Source: Wyeomyia smithii | Taxonomy: Eukaryota; Arthropoda; Insecta; Diptera; Culicidae | NCBI RefSeq assembly: GCF_029784165.1 | Contig: NC_073696.1 | Location: 22,389,530 to 22,453,529, forward strand | Reading direction: 5' to 3' | DNA length: 64,000 nt | In this document: positions 8,906-21,710 of the stretch, piece after piece | How the letters are laid out: every line of letters starts with the position of its first letter | How positions within the stretch are numbered: position 1 is the stretch's first letter | The notes under the pieces: generated by a model | Database searches by the model: none | What the model saw: only the letters and a program-made list of their open reading frames with translations | Told to the model about the DNA's origin: nothing | Program-made: the position numbers and the translations under genes

Positions 8906-11900
8906 TTGCAAACACTTAAATTTTAGACTCTTTACACTGTAAAAAATCGACACGCTACAGCCAAGTGGATTCCACTTACTTCTGTGCTAATAGATGAAAC
9001 ATTTCCTATCTACGTTGACTTGCGTTTCAGTTCACAGCACAAAATCAAGTGTCTTACACTTTGGTTTGCCATGTCATGCATACCAGAATCAATCATTTTA
9101 CACTCAGATTTTAACGCTTATCCACGTCAAGTGCCAAAACACGTTAAAATACCGTGGATGCCAATAAAAATCGATATGGATCGACATAATAGAATGATTA
9201 GGTTTCTTTATTGACATTCATATGTAAAGAGCATTAGGGATTAGCGTGTGATTTATTTTCAGTGTTACAGCTCTTCTCTAATTTGATGTGATTTGTACAT
9301 AAAATATTTTTGGTATGGTTTTTTGGCCTTTGTTTTGCACAAATACATAGTTTTGTAGTGAGACTTGGGGTAAACTGACAATTGTAAGTAATGTTTACAT
9401 TCGAGCTGGAGCATAGTCACCGCTGCTTGTGCCAGTCAGGAGTGAACCTATCTTTTGCTTTCGATCTAGTCATCGCGCTGGTGTCAACCGACTGTGTTGA
9501 ACATTTGCCGTGTCTGGAACATTTACGATAGCAAATGAGTGGCCGATTAGCGCGCGAAGCCAGAAATAGTTAGGTAGGAGAGTAAGAGGAGGAGGGGGGG
9601 TCGATGCAGTGTTGTACTAAACCATTAGATCAATAGATTAGACACTATTTTCAGTCCTAATTTGGACTCTCGTTCTCGCTTGGTGTGTACATTTTAGCTG
9701 GTACGTGTAACGAACGGTGCGACAACGACGGCGTTGATCCAAGCGACGATCACATTTTGTTTTAAGGTGGGAGGGGGGACAAGTGGGTAGTGGTCAACTG
9801 GGTGGTGATAAAATGGTGCATTTATGTTACGGGCCGGACGGACACTCGGAGCAGGCGATGCCGGTTTGTCGGCATCGGTTGTTTTATAATTGATTTATAG
9901 AGTAAATTTTATGCACTTTGAGTGCATTCAATGTTCGTTCGCTGCTCTGCTGGACATGTTTTTCCCGATCGTCCCAAGGTGTGGCTCTAAGACTGCGCTG
10001 CGACAATATCCATTGCTACAGGCTCACACACACGGTTTCCAGCTGCACCTGTGTTATGAGCAGGCTTGTAAACGGTCACCATTTTCATTTGATCTCGCTT
10101 CCTTAGCGTGCGTCACAGTCGGCTTTCGCTCGTAAATGTAAAACAACCAAACCATCGCCGCTCAGCTCACAGAAAGAAAAGGATAGTCAAACGACACTCG
10201 CGTATCAAAGAGATGCACACTGTCAATCGTTTAGCGATGTTATTTCGGTCTATTTATGTCTACTTCGTTCATTTATGTTGAGAAACATTATTACAAGATC
10301 AATGATATAAATAATTTCCAAAATACACGCACTCAACGTGCGTAGTTCTCATTTCTAGAAAAAATGTCAATATACGTTTGAGAAAAATAACGTCGTGATG
10401 GCGATACTCATTTGACATGTTTGTTTAAGAATGTATTCAGACAGCGAGCGTTGGTAGCGTCAGAGGAAGAAGAAGACGATTATCGCAGTGAAAAGTGGTT
10501 CTACCGTGACCATTTCGAAGCCTGGTTATGGGAACCGCTTGTGCTTTGACATAAGTGACAATTGCTGGGCATGATACCCTAGCGAAATAAACTGACTTCA
10601 GCATTATTTCTTATGATAATTTTTCTCATATGCACCAGATATTGCGCCGTGGCTGCAGTCAGAGGGAAAAGTGTCTCTCACCAAAACGGGTTTTAACTGT
10701 TTCCACAATCCCCGCACCGGGCAGTATCTATGTTCATCTCTTCACATCGAACAGCAGCTTGAATACTAAATATCGCTGCAAATGGAAAATGACTAGAAAT
10801 AAATACATAATTAGCTTACATTTCCCATCAGTCGGTCATTCCCGCCAATAATTTATGTATATTTCAATTCTCGCTATCGGTTTTTTTCGCCTTGAACACT
10901 CGCTGTCCCACTCTCTGGCTGTGATGGCGGCTGCGACTCCGACAGCCACGAGGACACGACAGACGCACTCTCATTTGAATTCAGGGATGCCGTCCCTGCT
11001 TGCATCTGTACGACAACGGCGGCGACGGCAGCAATGACGACGACAACGACGGCCAATATGCCGTTAATATCATGTATAAATGTGATTGCTTGCCTGCTGG
11101 TTACCGGAGAAACGCAATATGAGTTCGGGCTGACTTCTTTTTTGTGCAGCTTCCCTGTGTGCTTTTATATACTAAAATAAAATTGCAAATTAGATTGATT
11201 TGTATGCAATCGATCAATCGCAAATAAAACGACACGACCAAGCTCCAGCCACGATGGCCACGAAAGTCTTCGCCGCTGCTGTCAACGGCAACGAAATTAT
11301 GTATTGTAGATGCTGCTGCTGCTGCGTCATTGATCGCAGCAACCATCGATGGAACCTTGGTGATGATGACTGACTGGGAAAAGTTGTTTGGATGTGGTGT
11401 TCAGGGTGAAAATTGCGAATAGAAAATATTTACTGTTGAATATCGTGATCAGTTTCCTTCTACCTCACTTAATTAACCTTAAGCTAAGTTTGAACATTGA
11501 TTCCATTTCGTCAAAAACACTATGCCGATGGAAGATATGTGTTTTGCGCCAAAAGATACAAACGTTCTTGAACAACCACTCGACCCCATTTGTACCCAAA
11601 ATATGCAACTCAACGGAGCGCAATGGATCCCAGATGGTCTCGAGGTACGGTACTAATCTAACGAGCCAGTCGTCGTTCGGTTCACTCCCGGCTCAGGAGA
11701 GAATGCTAAAGTCAGAAGGATCGTAGTGTAAAGTTGCTCGTGGAGTCAATGTTCTCAATTACATTCAACACCATCGGAGCCAAAAGGTTTTTTAAGACTT
11801 TCTTTTCTTCATCTTGAGATTTTTTACTATTGACTTTCGCTTCATAATTTTTGTATTTGAAATTTTCTACAGAAGTTCTCCGCTTTCGGATATTTTATTA

Positions 11901-13502
11901 TTTATGGTCTTTTCTAAAGGCCATATGAAGAGAACAGTTTTTGTCCCTTAAATCTTAAACATTCATTGTAGAAAAAAGGAAAGATAATTAACATATCACA
12001 ATCTTTGTTCCCAAAAAAATCACAGGCTAGAAAAGACAAGATATACATATTCGAATCGGTTCAAAATCGAGTTCCGATGATAACTTGGTTGAATAATTAA
12101 CACTATGCATGATTGAGCACCTAATCATAATAAAACATTCATAAAACTATAAAATAAACACTAAGTAAATAATTCTTAGAAAATAATCTTGAACTAATCG
12201 AAAAACGCTTAGGTATAAGAGACTACAAAAAAAAAACAAACAAAAATCAACTGTGATATATTTAAAACAGTTTATCCTGCTAAAATGTCGCAGATGTCAC
12301 CGCAACATAAAAGATCTCGAATCCTGCAGAAAAACGTTGCAAAAGAGGAAATTTATGATTTTTTCATTTGAAATTGAAACTTTGAACTAAGAACTGCCAC
12401 CAGTTAATGAATGCCTAAACTATGGACTTTTGAATATCAATTTTATTCTTCCAACTTTGTTTTTTTGGAGTTCAGATTGCAAACTTCAAATTTTACTTTT
12501 TTTGTTTTGTGTCGTTTGACTTTTCAAGTACTACTTATGTATGTTTTAAACTGCAAAAGTAGAATATAATCTCCAAAAAATGTTCTGCAATGGCAAAAAT
12601 TTAAACTCGACTGCTTAAAATAGGCGCCACTGCTTAAGTCTTTCCTTGCCCTACATTTGGGTTTCCAGTTAAGCTTCTCGGCAGTTTGAAATCATCTTCT
12701 CCTTAATTTGGTCAGGAGACCCAACCCAAAAGCCGTAATTTACAAATACCAAAAATCTCAAGTCAAAACTCCAAGTCTGATTGTGTTTTGAATTGAATTG
12801 TTTATTTTAGAAATTTTGTTTCTGGTTTTTGTTTTACTTTTTGAAATGAAAAAGTCAATATTGTTTATTTTGAGAAGTAAAATAATTGAAAATTAATTTG
12901 AATTAATTTGAATTTGATGAGAAATCCAAGCAAATTAGAAACAGAAAAAATTGATTTTTGTAATGCAGGTCTATAACTTCTTCTTACACCATCCGATATT
13001 TCGGTTTTCGAATTATTTTTCCATGCCAGATGGTTCAAATATGCAATAAATCGACTCTGCTTTTTATGATTTTTCAATTGTTGTTGTTTTTTATGATTTT
13101 TCAATTGCGGGAGGGGAAATTCGAGAATTGATCGCTATTGAAGACAATAACTTGAAAAATTGTATGCACCATAAATAGCATCAAATAAATTATATTGGTG
13201 GATCATTTTTTCGAAATTCTAAAAAAAAGGAAATAAAATGAAAAGATCACTTTTTGACTTTTATACTATTAGAAAAAATTGCTGATAATGTAATACAGAT
13301 CGACTAAACTGACCGGAGTTTTTAAACATATCTCACTCCGGATAACGGAACTGTCCGAATAATCGAGCCGTTTATTTATACTCATTTTTTCTATTCTAGC
13401 TTGTCATGAACAGCTAGTTTGCTAATAAAAATTATAGTGCATGTTAAACGAGCCGACATAAAACTTTGAAAATGGTAACTGTATCTAGATGATTGTCATA
13501 CA
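8906..13502. other. Long non-coding stretch without recognised repeats
   Basis: 9.2-11.4 kb has mixed composition with GC-richer islands and trinucleotide-like patches (for example CGACGGCAGCAATGACGACG near 11021-11045) that open meaningless Ala/Val-rich frames on both strands. 11.4-13.5 kb is AT-rich with many A and T runs. No splice-bounded exon with a recognisable domain, no RNA gene and no paired transposon ends were found. It may include distal regulatory sequence or introns of a host gene outside the window. Confidence 0.45.
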
Positions 13503-13578
13503 AGGTAATTAATATTAAAACGGCTGTATTTATCTCGGAGTAATTAATAAGAAAACGTCTGTATTCACCTCGTAGATG
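13503..13578 (+). repeat. Short tandem duplication (about 45-50 bp unit)
   Basis: Two neighbouring units share GTAATTAATA..AAAACG.CTGTATT.A.CTCG. It is small and diverged, with no evident function. Confidence 0.6.
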
Positions 13579-14095
13579 CCTGGATGTATTTATATGCAAC
13601 AGATTTCATTTGAAAGGTGCAGGTACTTTTAAATCCTTTAAACCAATTGATGACTATTTAAGCGTTGCGGTTGGATTAGAGAAAGCGACCAAGATTTATG
13701 AGAAGCAACCCGTCCAAACGATGGGTACGGTGAACAAGAAAATATTGAAATTTTAATCATAATAAGATGAACCTTATCGATCGCGCCACTTCTCTCTATG
13801 CATCAATGAGTTGACAACGCAGCATATAACGCAAAATATTGAATCAAAATAGACGTTTCTACAGTAAAATAAAACGGTGAATGTTGCAAATATTAATAAA
13901 ATCAAACAGCATTTTTTTTAATAGTATTAGTAAAAAAATGATCTTTTTATTTAAAATATTTGCATTTTTCCAAATTCATGAACCACCCTATGTCGAATAA
14001 ATGAACCACTCTAATGAAATATAACGTTTGGTGCTTTCATGGTGTATACAACTCTACAAATTATTTGAAAACACCGGCTATCAATTTCAGAAGAC
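13579..14095. other. AT-rich spacer, nothing recognised
   Basis: No frames or repeat ends were recognised. Confidence 0.45.
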
Positions 14096-14422
14096 AATTG
14101 AGCCGTTGCGGAACAGAGTGGTCTAAAGACCATTTTTTTCGAAAATGAGTTTTTGCATAAATCGCATTTAGCTGAAGTTGTGAAATTAAGAAACTTTCGA
14201 AAAATCGAAGTTTAAAGCTGATTTATACCGTGTTCGCATTTCGTCCGAAACAGAATGGCCATTTTTCTTCGGAACCGTGTGGTCTATGTACATAAATCAG
14301 TGTAATACTATCATATAACTATACTACTATCAGAATTTTATTCAGAGATTTTTCGAAAATTGCTCCTCCCGAAAAATTTGCTCGATGGCACATAGACCAC
14401 TCTGTTCCTCAACGGTTCAATT
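14096..14422. mobile_element. Palindromic MITE with long imperfect inverted ends
   Basis: The left end AATTGAGCCGTTGCGGAACA continues into GAGTGGTCTA. The right end read in reverse is AATTGAACCGTTGAGGAACA, also continuing into GAGTGGTCTA. The ends are about 30 bp with two mismatches. The interior is non-coding. No clean target duplication was recognised, so the superfamily is unknown. A partial motif (ACGGAACAGAGTGAGAG) recurs at about 14580. Confidence 0.65.
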
Positions 14423-14724
14423 CTTGCGTAACTTTTCAACTGGACCTAAGTAACATTGCGAGACTCTCTTTGATTAATAACTAAGCTGTTTTCATATTTT
14501 TCGTGATACTCTTCGCATAGCAAATACTATGGCTATCTTTCGATTCGTTGAAAAAAGTTTTATAATGACGCTGTAATTAACGGAACAGAGTGAGAGGGGA
14601 GAGAATCTCTCGTTGCTTCTTAGGTCCTTTTGAAATGTTACGCGCGAATGTCAAAAATTTTCGAATTCCGCCTCCTGCAATTAAAAAAACAAAACAAAAA
14701 AAGGTACAGTGATTGGCGCTCAAG
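14423..14724. other. Spacer, nothing recognised beyond a MITE-like motif
   Basis: This is non-coding sequence between the palindromic MITE and the RTE relic. It holds a partial copy of the MITE terminal motif near 14580 and an A-rich run at about 14680-14702. Confidence 0.45.
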
Positions 14725-15905
14725 TGCACAGCCCTCACCTAAGAAGGTCACGATGATAATAAGGACGCCTTTTACGCGCAGCTGGAGCGTTACGATAGCT
14801 GTCCAATGACGCCTAAATCGTTATCGGAGATCTCGACGCTCAGGTCGGCCAGGAGGAGGAGTTCAGATTGCTTATCAGGATCACGAACGAAAACGGCCTG
14901 CGCCATATTCTTAGCCATACCTAGCACCTACTTCTAGTATAGCCCACCAAATTGTTACATCGAGATTACCATAACAGACCGTATCACAAATCTATCACGT
15001 ATTGATAGACTGAAGTCACTTCTCGAATATTATTCAGCTACGTCCGAACTTATCGTGGCGCAAACGTTGATTCTGACCACTGTCGCCTTATAGTCAAAAT
15101 ACGGTAAAGGCTTTCGGTTGTCACCAACAGCCAGTACCGTCGCCTGTCACGGTATGATCTGGAGCAACTCAAACTCCACGAAGTCGTCACTGAGTATATG
15201 CGACGCCTTGAGGTAGCGTTGCCAGATGAGCAAAAGTTGATCGAAATCCCCTTTGAAGGGCTGCTGCGGTAATGTCGAAGCAGCCATCGACATAACGGCT
15301 GACCCAATAATGAGTGTCAGACGATTTTAAACGAGGTAGCGCGGATATTGATGCTACAGCAAAGGACCCTTGTGTAGATGCGTAGATGCGACATAATTAC
15401 AAACGAAGACAGCAGACTCGTCTTTTTCGGGCGAAAAGTACCACCTGGAAGAGAAGGAGTGTGAGGAAGTGGAGCAGTTGTGTTGTTTTCTAGAAACGCA
15501 GAGGATCAAGACGATAGGAAGAGTGATTTCGTGAGCACAGCGGAACAGGGAAACATACCGACCCTCAAGATAATCAAGACTCTTGTAAGACCGGTAGTCC
15601 TCTACGAGCACAAGACATGGAAAATGCTCGAGGAGTACTTGCAAGCGCTGCCCATTTTCGAACGTCGTTTGCTGTAGATGGTCGGAGGAGTATTTGAGGA
15701 AGGCGTCTTGCTGGCACAACTCTACGGTGAGCCCAGTATTCAGAAAGTCGCTAAAGATGAAAAGGTACAATGGGCGGGACATGTTGTAGAAATGCCGGAC
15801 AACAATCGCGCAAAAATAGTGTTCGTCTCGAGTCCAGCTGGTACAAGGCTTAGAGGCGCGCAGCGAGTTAGGTAGTTGGACCAAGTGGATAGAGATCTTG
15901 GAAGT
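14725..15905 (+). pseudogene. Internally deleted RTE retrotransposon relic
   Basis: The segment starts in the endonuclease. CCTTTTACGCGCAGCTGGAG and GATAGCTGTCCAATGACGCC at 14768-14812 align with 37886-37930 of the second RTE copy, and an ATTCTGACCACTGTCGCC stretch (15068-15086) matches the SDH region. It then jumps to the C-terminal part: AAGACTCTTGTAAGACCGGT (15573-15593), CAATGGGCGGGACATG (15768-15783, the WAGHV box) and GGCTTAGAGGCGCGCAGCGA. Most of the reverse transcriptase is deleted and frameshifts are frequent. The two short open stretches at 15480-15677 and 15678-15875 are remnants of the C-terminal region. Confidence 0.75.
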
Positions 15906-16005
15906 GTGGGCCGCTCAAGTGCGATGACGTAACATCGTGACGCAGGTGAAATCCTGGGAGAGGTTTCACCAGGAAAATAATTCTCAGCACGGTACGCAGT
16001 GATTA

Positions 16006-16273
16006 GGCGTTGTACACAAATTACGTATCGTATGAAGAGGGAGGGGGATGAGTTTGTGTTACTTATTGTTATATATTTGGGGGGTGGGGGGGGGGGGGTG
16101 GTAGTTGAAACAGTAACGTAACTGTGATTTTCCTTCAAATTCGAAATTTTCGGGGGGTTTAGCGTTACATAATTTTAGAGGGAGGAGTCTCATTTAACGT
16201 TACTTATCGTTACATAAGGGGGGGGGGTTCTAAAATCTAGATTTTTAGCGTTACGTAATTTGTGTACGACGCC
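16006..16273. mobile_element. TTA-flanked (Harbinger-like) MITE
   Basis: The inverted ends GGCGTTGTACACAAATTACG and (rc of right end) GGCGTCGTACACAAATTACG differ at one base in 20. TTA flanks both sides (16003-16005, 16274-16276), matching the TWA duplication typical of PIF/Harbinger. The interior is non-coding with long G-runs at 16077-16101 and 16219-16228 on the + strand. The right end of another copy lies at 1-27. Confidence 0.75.
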
Positions 16274-16276
16274 TTA

Positions 16277-16587
16277 TGAACGGTGATACAGTGGATGTCA
16301 TCACTAATAGATTCTATGATGAACTTGATGAAATCTTTGGTGGCCACGTCCCTCTTCGCCGATCTTCCTTCAGCGGCACTGTGAGAAAGCTTAGGTGGAA
16401 CGTTGAACTTCGTACTCTACGCAATAAGCTCCGCAAGGCCCGCAAGAAAAACTTCAACTCTGAATCCGAAGACAGTCGTAGCACTCTTCGTTCAATCAAA
16501 AGTCAGTACAACCGCTCGCAACCAGCTTCAAAAATATTGTTGAGAGAAACCTCAAGTAGAACCCTTCAATGCTCTGAAAATTTTTGA
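16277..16587 (+). pseudogene. Non-LTR retrotransposon linker-region relic (candidate)
   Basis: An open stretch of 103 codons encodes a basic region with KLRWNVELRTLRNKLRKARKKN, resembling the W(W/N)xxELxxLRxxxRKxxKxF segment that joins endonuclease and reverse transcriptase in jockey-like LINEs. No flanking domain remains. It begins immediately after the MITE, so the MITE may have inserted beside or into it. The assignment rests on one motif. Confidence 0.35.
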
Positions 16588-19370
16588 GGTCACAGAGAAC
16601 GTGCAATCGCGTTTCTACCACGGGCTCTTCGGATAGAACGACGCAAATTCTTACTATTGCTTGCGAAGTTATTTCAGTCTGTTTATGAAGCAACCCCGCA
16701 CTTTCTGTGGCACACAAAATTAATGGTAACGTATGAATTTCCCTCTATTGAACTTCACACTAGATGATTTAGGGTTTATGGAATGATCCCAAAAATATGA
16801 TTTGGTACGTAAGGAATGTTTGAGAGCATGTAGGATTTCGAGAAATTCGACATTTCTGGATTTGAAATATCAAAAAATGGGAACATGATATAGGGCATTT
16901 ATTAGTTTAGATATGGGCCATTCAAATTCAGGAGTTTTCTATTATACTAGCTTAGTACCCGATCTTAGTCGGAATTTTGACTCTAGTTGTTATGGTCCGA
17001 AGTTACTCAGGACTGGTCAGTGAGGGTTTTTAATAATCACCAATAGATAATGTTTGAGCAATTTGTTGCAAATCCGTTCGAACAAATCATGTCTGCTCGG
17101 ATTATATAAATCTATGTACGCAGTGTAAGCTTTCGCAAGGCTGCTTCATTTGCGCTATCTGGAACTAGCGATCGAAACCGCTAGTAGCCATGGTGACACA
17201 GTTGTTGTCATCTCAGCACCTTCTTTGATGTTACAGCACTGAGTGTCGCACTGGACGCATAGAGAGTAAAGCAATTTCGATGCTAAGCACTTGCACGTAT
17301 ATGTACTGTAGCGAACCACTCAAACTTGTTCTGGGCAAATATGAACCGTGAGAAAATGCAATCCTACAATTGATCCGATGTAGACGATAAGAAATTCGAA
17401 GTTTTATATGTGTATGATACAGCGCAAAACACTGCTTTGCTAAATCTGATTTGATTGATTTGATTTTTTGACTTTGTAAATAATTTTATTCAAAAAACAA
17501 TCTGCGGAACCATTTAGCAACCAGCTGCAGCTGGGCGATTCCTCGAGCTCAAACTCACAACCAATTCGTTATTCGTTATTGTTAATTATTCCAGCAGACC
17601 GACAAAAACAGCGCCATTTGGAATAAGCAAATAAATGTAATTTTTACGATCAAAAGCAGCAATGTGGCCTGGCGTCAGAGAGGCCCAAATGTAAAACCGC
17701 GACCGAAGAAAAAAAAACTGCTGCTCTGCGCGATCTGCACGAAATTTAAAATTCAAATGACAAAATATTCCCAGCAGGCTCTGGTGATGACTGCAACAAC
17801 GGCGAATCTTGGACCCTTGGTCAGTTTGGTCGCCATGGCTTTTGTTTATTTTGATGTTGCATTGCACTGCATCGCTGATCGCTCACAATCGCTAGCCAGT
17901 CCGAAGCGGTGGGGGAAATGTCCTGCCCTGGCTGGACGAGCAGGCGATTGCGGGTTGCCTGCGTGTGCCATCAATTTACGTGGCCTACTACACACGGTTG
18001 CACCCGCAGGCCAGAGCCATCCTCTATGGGCTCGATTTCACTGCGAAATTTCGCATAAGTGGTTATCATCCTTTCATTAAAGGTAGAAAAATCAACAAAT
18101 CATTAATAAGAATACGAAATTAATTTCAATGCGCGCTCGCTGAATGTTTTTCCCGCCGGAGTCCGCGGACGTCCCGTCCGATGCTAATGAAATATAACTG
18201 CAAAGCGGAAAAGGTTTATTTTTTTTTCAAGTGCGCGCGCGGAAAAGCAGCACACAAAACTCAGTCAGAATTAAAATTCGCGCTCATTGCAAACGGAACA
18301 GCGGCGATGATGGCCGGGGCGTATAATTAAACCCGAGCAGGATATTTTCATTTTGTTTTATAGTCACCTTAATTATACTTTATTTGCTGTGATTTATTGC
18401 ATTTGGATTTTCGGCCAATTGGTCGCGGTGCTGCGACCAGCCAACGGGGAAAAAGTAAGTTTAGTCGTCCGAGATTAATACCGGGTTTTGAGTAACAAAA
18501 AAAAAATGAACTTCGAATGCGCCAATCTTCGGTAGCGTCTGCACCCCGCTACGCTCCTAGACGCTGTCTATAAATCTGTAATTTCATTTAATTGAATGTT
18601 TTTTCATATACACTAGCAACATTTTCTAAGGCACACTGCTTTAGGAAGGTTTAATGGCGTCGGTAATTAGTATTAATATGGATTGGACTTATTGTGTTAC
18701 AGATGCTCGGGCCAAATGTTCGTATTTTTATTAGCTTTTTAGCGTTTTATTTGGGAGGAATTGATCAAAACTCGGATAGAAACCGAAAACCGAAAAAAAA
18801 ACACATGACGATAGGAGCAAGCATGCCATGCAGAAGCGAAAAGAAGAATGAAACTGAATTTAAAAAATTTCACCGACTTTATTGCGATTATGAATTAATT
18901 TATAAATGTTCGGCCATGGCCAACTCGGATGATAGGGGGAGCGCACTGGTGGGGAGGTTGTTATTTCGAAACCACCAAACTGATATACATATAACTGAGG
19001 CCGCGGTTTCCGCAGATATATAATCAGAGCAGTTTTAATAATTAATGCATTTTTTTGCTGTTTCTTTCTCTGGCCGAAGGAAAGTGTGAGAGACAGAGAG
19101 AGACAGAGGAGGAGGTGGTTTGTGGGAGGCTAATAAGAGCGAATATTGTAAAATCGGTTATAATTTTTCTGGTAATGCTATCGCTCTGTCAGATCGTACG
19201 TCAACCGCATCCAGAACCGGTGGAAGGGTGATTTTTGAAGCAAATACCCATCCACTGACATTTGAAATTAGGAATAGCGTTTGGTCATTGACTGCTCTGG
19301 AGTTTATTCACACAAAAAACTAGTGGTGTTAAGTGAATTATGTTCGGTGGTATTGTAGGTTTTACTTGTA
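16588..19370. other. Non-coding stretch without recognised repeats
   Basis: 17.1-19.3 kb has the look of unique, constrained intergenic or intronic sequence: mixed composition, many TAATTA-type AT blocks (for example around 18085-18125 and 18360-18400) and few homopolymers. A 138-codon frame at 17664-18080 and a 109-codon frame at 18694-19023 have no recognisable domain and are not called as genes. A purine-rich GAGAGACAGAGAG stretch lies near 19088-19115. Confidence 0.4.
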
Positions 19371-19379
19371 TTAGATGCG

Positions 19380-19747
19380 AGAGAGAGAAAAAAATTTTAT
19401 TGCGTAAATGAACTAGGGTAACAATTTAAATAACAAAATAAAGGAAAAATGGAAATTATAAAATATATACAGAATAACTAGAAATTAAGTAAAAAGGAAA
19501 CAATAAATGACAAAAAAAACTGTGAATGAACTAAAACAGAAGAAAAGAATCTATTTAAACTGACAAAATGGAAAGAATATGGCAAAGTACAGAGAGGAAA
19601 GTAAAATATTCAAATAAACATATTGCGAGAGCATGAAACAATAAAAATATATTAAAAAGAGAAGAGTTGTAATGTCTTAGGGAAGGAATAAACTACAGAA
19701 AAAGACACTCAAAGGGAAATAAAGCAATGACAGAAAATAGTGTGGTA
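19380..19747 (+). repeat. A-skewed low-complexity tract, left part
   Basis: The + strand here is very rich in A and poor in C and T (long GAAAAA, AATAAA and AGAAAAG stretches) with no fixed period. The same composition resumes at 21361-21710 after the foldback element, so the foldback probably split one tract. No coding potential is seen. Confidence 0.55.
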
Positions 19748-21335
19748 CAGAATGATCCTTCACTTAAAAAAACAGAGAAGAACAAAACACAGACGTAATA
19801 TACTCCAAACTTGGACACGACCATCACAGATTTTGCTCAAAGTTGGGGGAATTATTCATCTACTGTCACTTTGGAAAAATCCCAAATTTGGTGTCGATTG
19901 GACCCCCCTGTTTATTGCAAAGTCACGCAATTTTTGTTCAAAATCTCTTTTTTCTTTTTCTTACAATTCATGGACGTAAGATGTCCGAAAAATACTGATA
20001 GATAATTTTTAAAGAAAATAAATCAAGGAATCCAGAAAAAATATAAGTTTTGACTGGAAGTGTTGCCAGATAAATTATTTTTGTATTTGAAAACTAAATT
20101 TACATTTTTCGGCAAATGCAGCCATTTTGATTTTAAATTTGATAATTTCATCGTGTTCCTTGGAAAATATCTCATAAGAACCTCTATCATCCTGAGGTAA
20201 TATGAGCCAATCCCGAGATATAATACTTTTACGAAAAAAGTTGTAAACTTCGTAATTAATTTTTTTTACAATTCATAAATGTAAGACACCCGAAAAATAG
20301 TGATGGATAAATTTTGAAGAAAATAAACCAAGGAATCCAGAAAAAATGTTATTTTTTACCGGAAGTGTTGCCAGATGAATTATTTTTGTATTTTAAAACT
20401 AAGTTTACATTTTTTGGCAAATGCGGCCATTTTTATTTAGAATTTGATAATTTCATCGTTTTCCTTGGAAAATTTCACATAAGAAACAACTATCATCTCG
20501 AGGTAATATGAACCAATCTCGAGATATAGTATTTTTACGAAAATGGTTCTGAATTTTGTAATCAATTTTTCGTAAAAATGTTATATCTCAAGATTGGCTC
20601 ATATTACCACGGGCTGGTAAGTGCTTCTTACGTGAAATACGATGAAACCGTCAAATTTAAAATAAAATTGGCCGAAAAATGCAAATTTAGTTTTAAAATA
20701 CAAAAATAATCTACCTGGCAACACTTCTGGTCAAAAACAATACTTTTTCTGGATTCCTTGGTTTATTTTCTTCAAAATTCACCTATCACTATTTTTCGCG
20801 TGTCTTACGTCTATAAATTATAGAATAAAACAATTACGAAGTTTACAACTTTTTTCGTAAAAATGTTATATCTCGAGATTGGCTCATATTACCTCAGGGT
20901 GATAGTTGTTTCTTATGTGAAATTTTCCAAGGAACACGATGAAATTATCAAATTAAAAATAAAAATGGCTGCATTTGCCGAAAAATGTAAATTTAGTTTT
21001 CAAATACAAAAATAATTTATCTGGCAACACTTCCGGTCAAAACTCATATTTTTTCTGGATTCCTTAGTTTATTTTCTTCAGAAATCATCTAACAGTATGT
21101 TTCGGACATTTTACGTCTATGAATTGTAAGAAAAAGAAAAAAGAGATTTTTGAAAAAAATTGCGTGACTTTGTAATAAAGAGGGGGGTCCTAGAGAGCGG
21201 GTGGTATTCCAATCGATACCAAAATTGGGATTTTTCCAAAGAGACAGTAGATGAATAATTCCCCCAACTTTGAGCAAAATCTGTGATGGTCGTGTCCAAG
21301 TGGCATGTACACTTCATATGGAATGACCCATACTG
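19748..21335. mobile_element. Large foldback element with four-part internal symmetry
   Basis: The core arms run from 19809 (ACTTGGACACGACCATCACA) inward and from 21301 back, and are nearly identical over about 750 bp each, with a symmetry centre near 20555. Each arm contains two diverged direct repeats of about 300 bp (AAGGAATCCAGAAAAAAT at about 20030 and 20331; mirrored at about 20745 and 21050). Short outer ends CAGAATGATCC (19748) and (rc) CAGTATGGGTC (21335) suggest the true termini; TA precedes the left one. The right arm has about 19 extra bases near 21190 that the left lacks. No transposase frame is present; frames in the arms mirror each other. Superfamily unknown. Confidence 0.7.
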
Positions 21336-21360
21336 AATTGATTCGGTGAAATGTAGAATC

Positions 21361-21710
21361 AATTGAAAAAAAAAAAAAAAATTAAAACTGACAAGAGTGT
21401 TAGAAAAAGAAATTAAAAAAGTGTTTCAGCAGAAACTGAAAAGAACATAACCGAATAAAGATAACAATGCGATGCTTTTATCAGGAATACACACAAAAAG
21501 TTAAATGCATAAAAAAATATACAAAAATATATATAAGCAATAAAAATTAAATAAAAGTCTTATGACATAATTAATAACAAATAAATCGAGTAGAAAATGG
21601 ATTTTGATAATGGAAAAATAGAAATAATAAACATGAAATGAGAATTATACGATGAACAATTAAATAGGAAATTTAGGATATAAAAACGCAAAAAACAGCT
21701 TTTTTTCTCT
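21361..21710 (+). repeat. A-skewed low-complexity tract, right part
   Basis: This starts with an A-run (21366-21380) and continues the A-rich, C/T-poor composition of 19380-19747. It is non-coding. Confidence 0.55.

Noticed and set aside
10855..11056. Ala/Val-rich and Thr-rich frames on opposite strands
   Set aside because: Produced by imperfect trinucleotide patches; low complexity on both strands, no evidence for a protein.
15354..15884. 176-codon minus-strand frame
   Set aside because: Antisense to the RTE relic; no recognisable protein family.
17664..18080. 138-codon frame in the repeat-free block
   Set aside because: Composition looks like chance opening of mixed-composition DNA; no domain, no Kozak-like or splice support.
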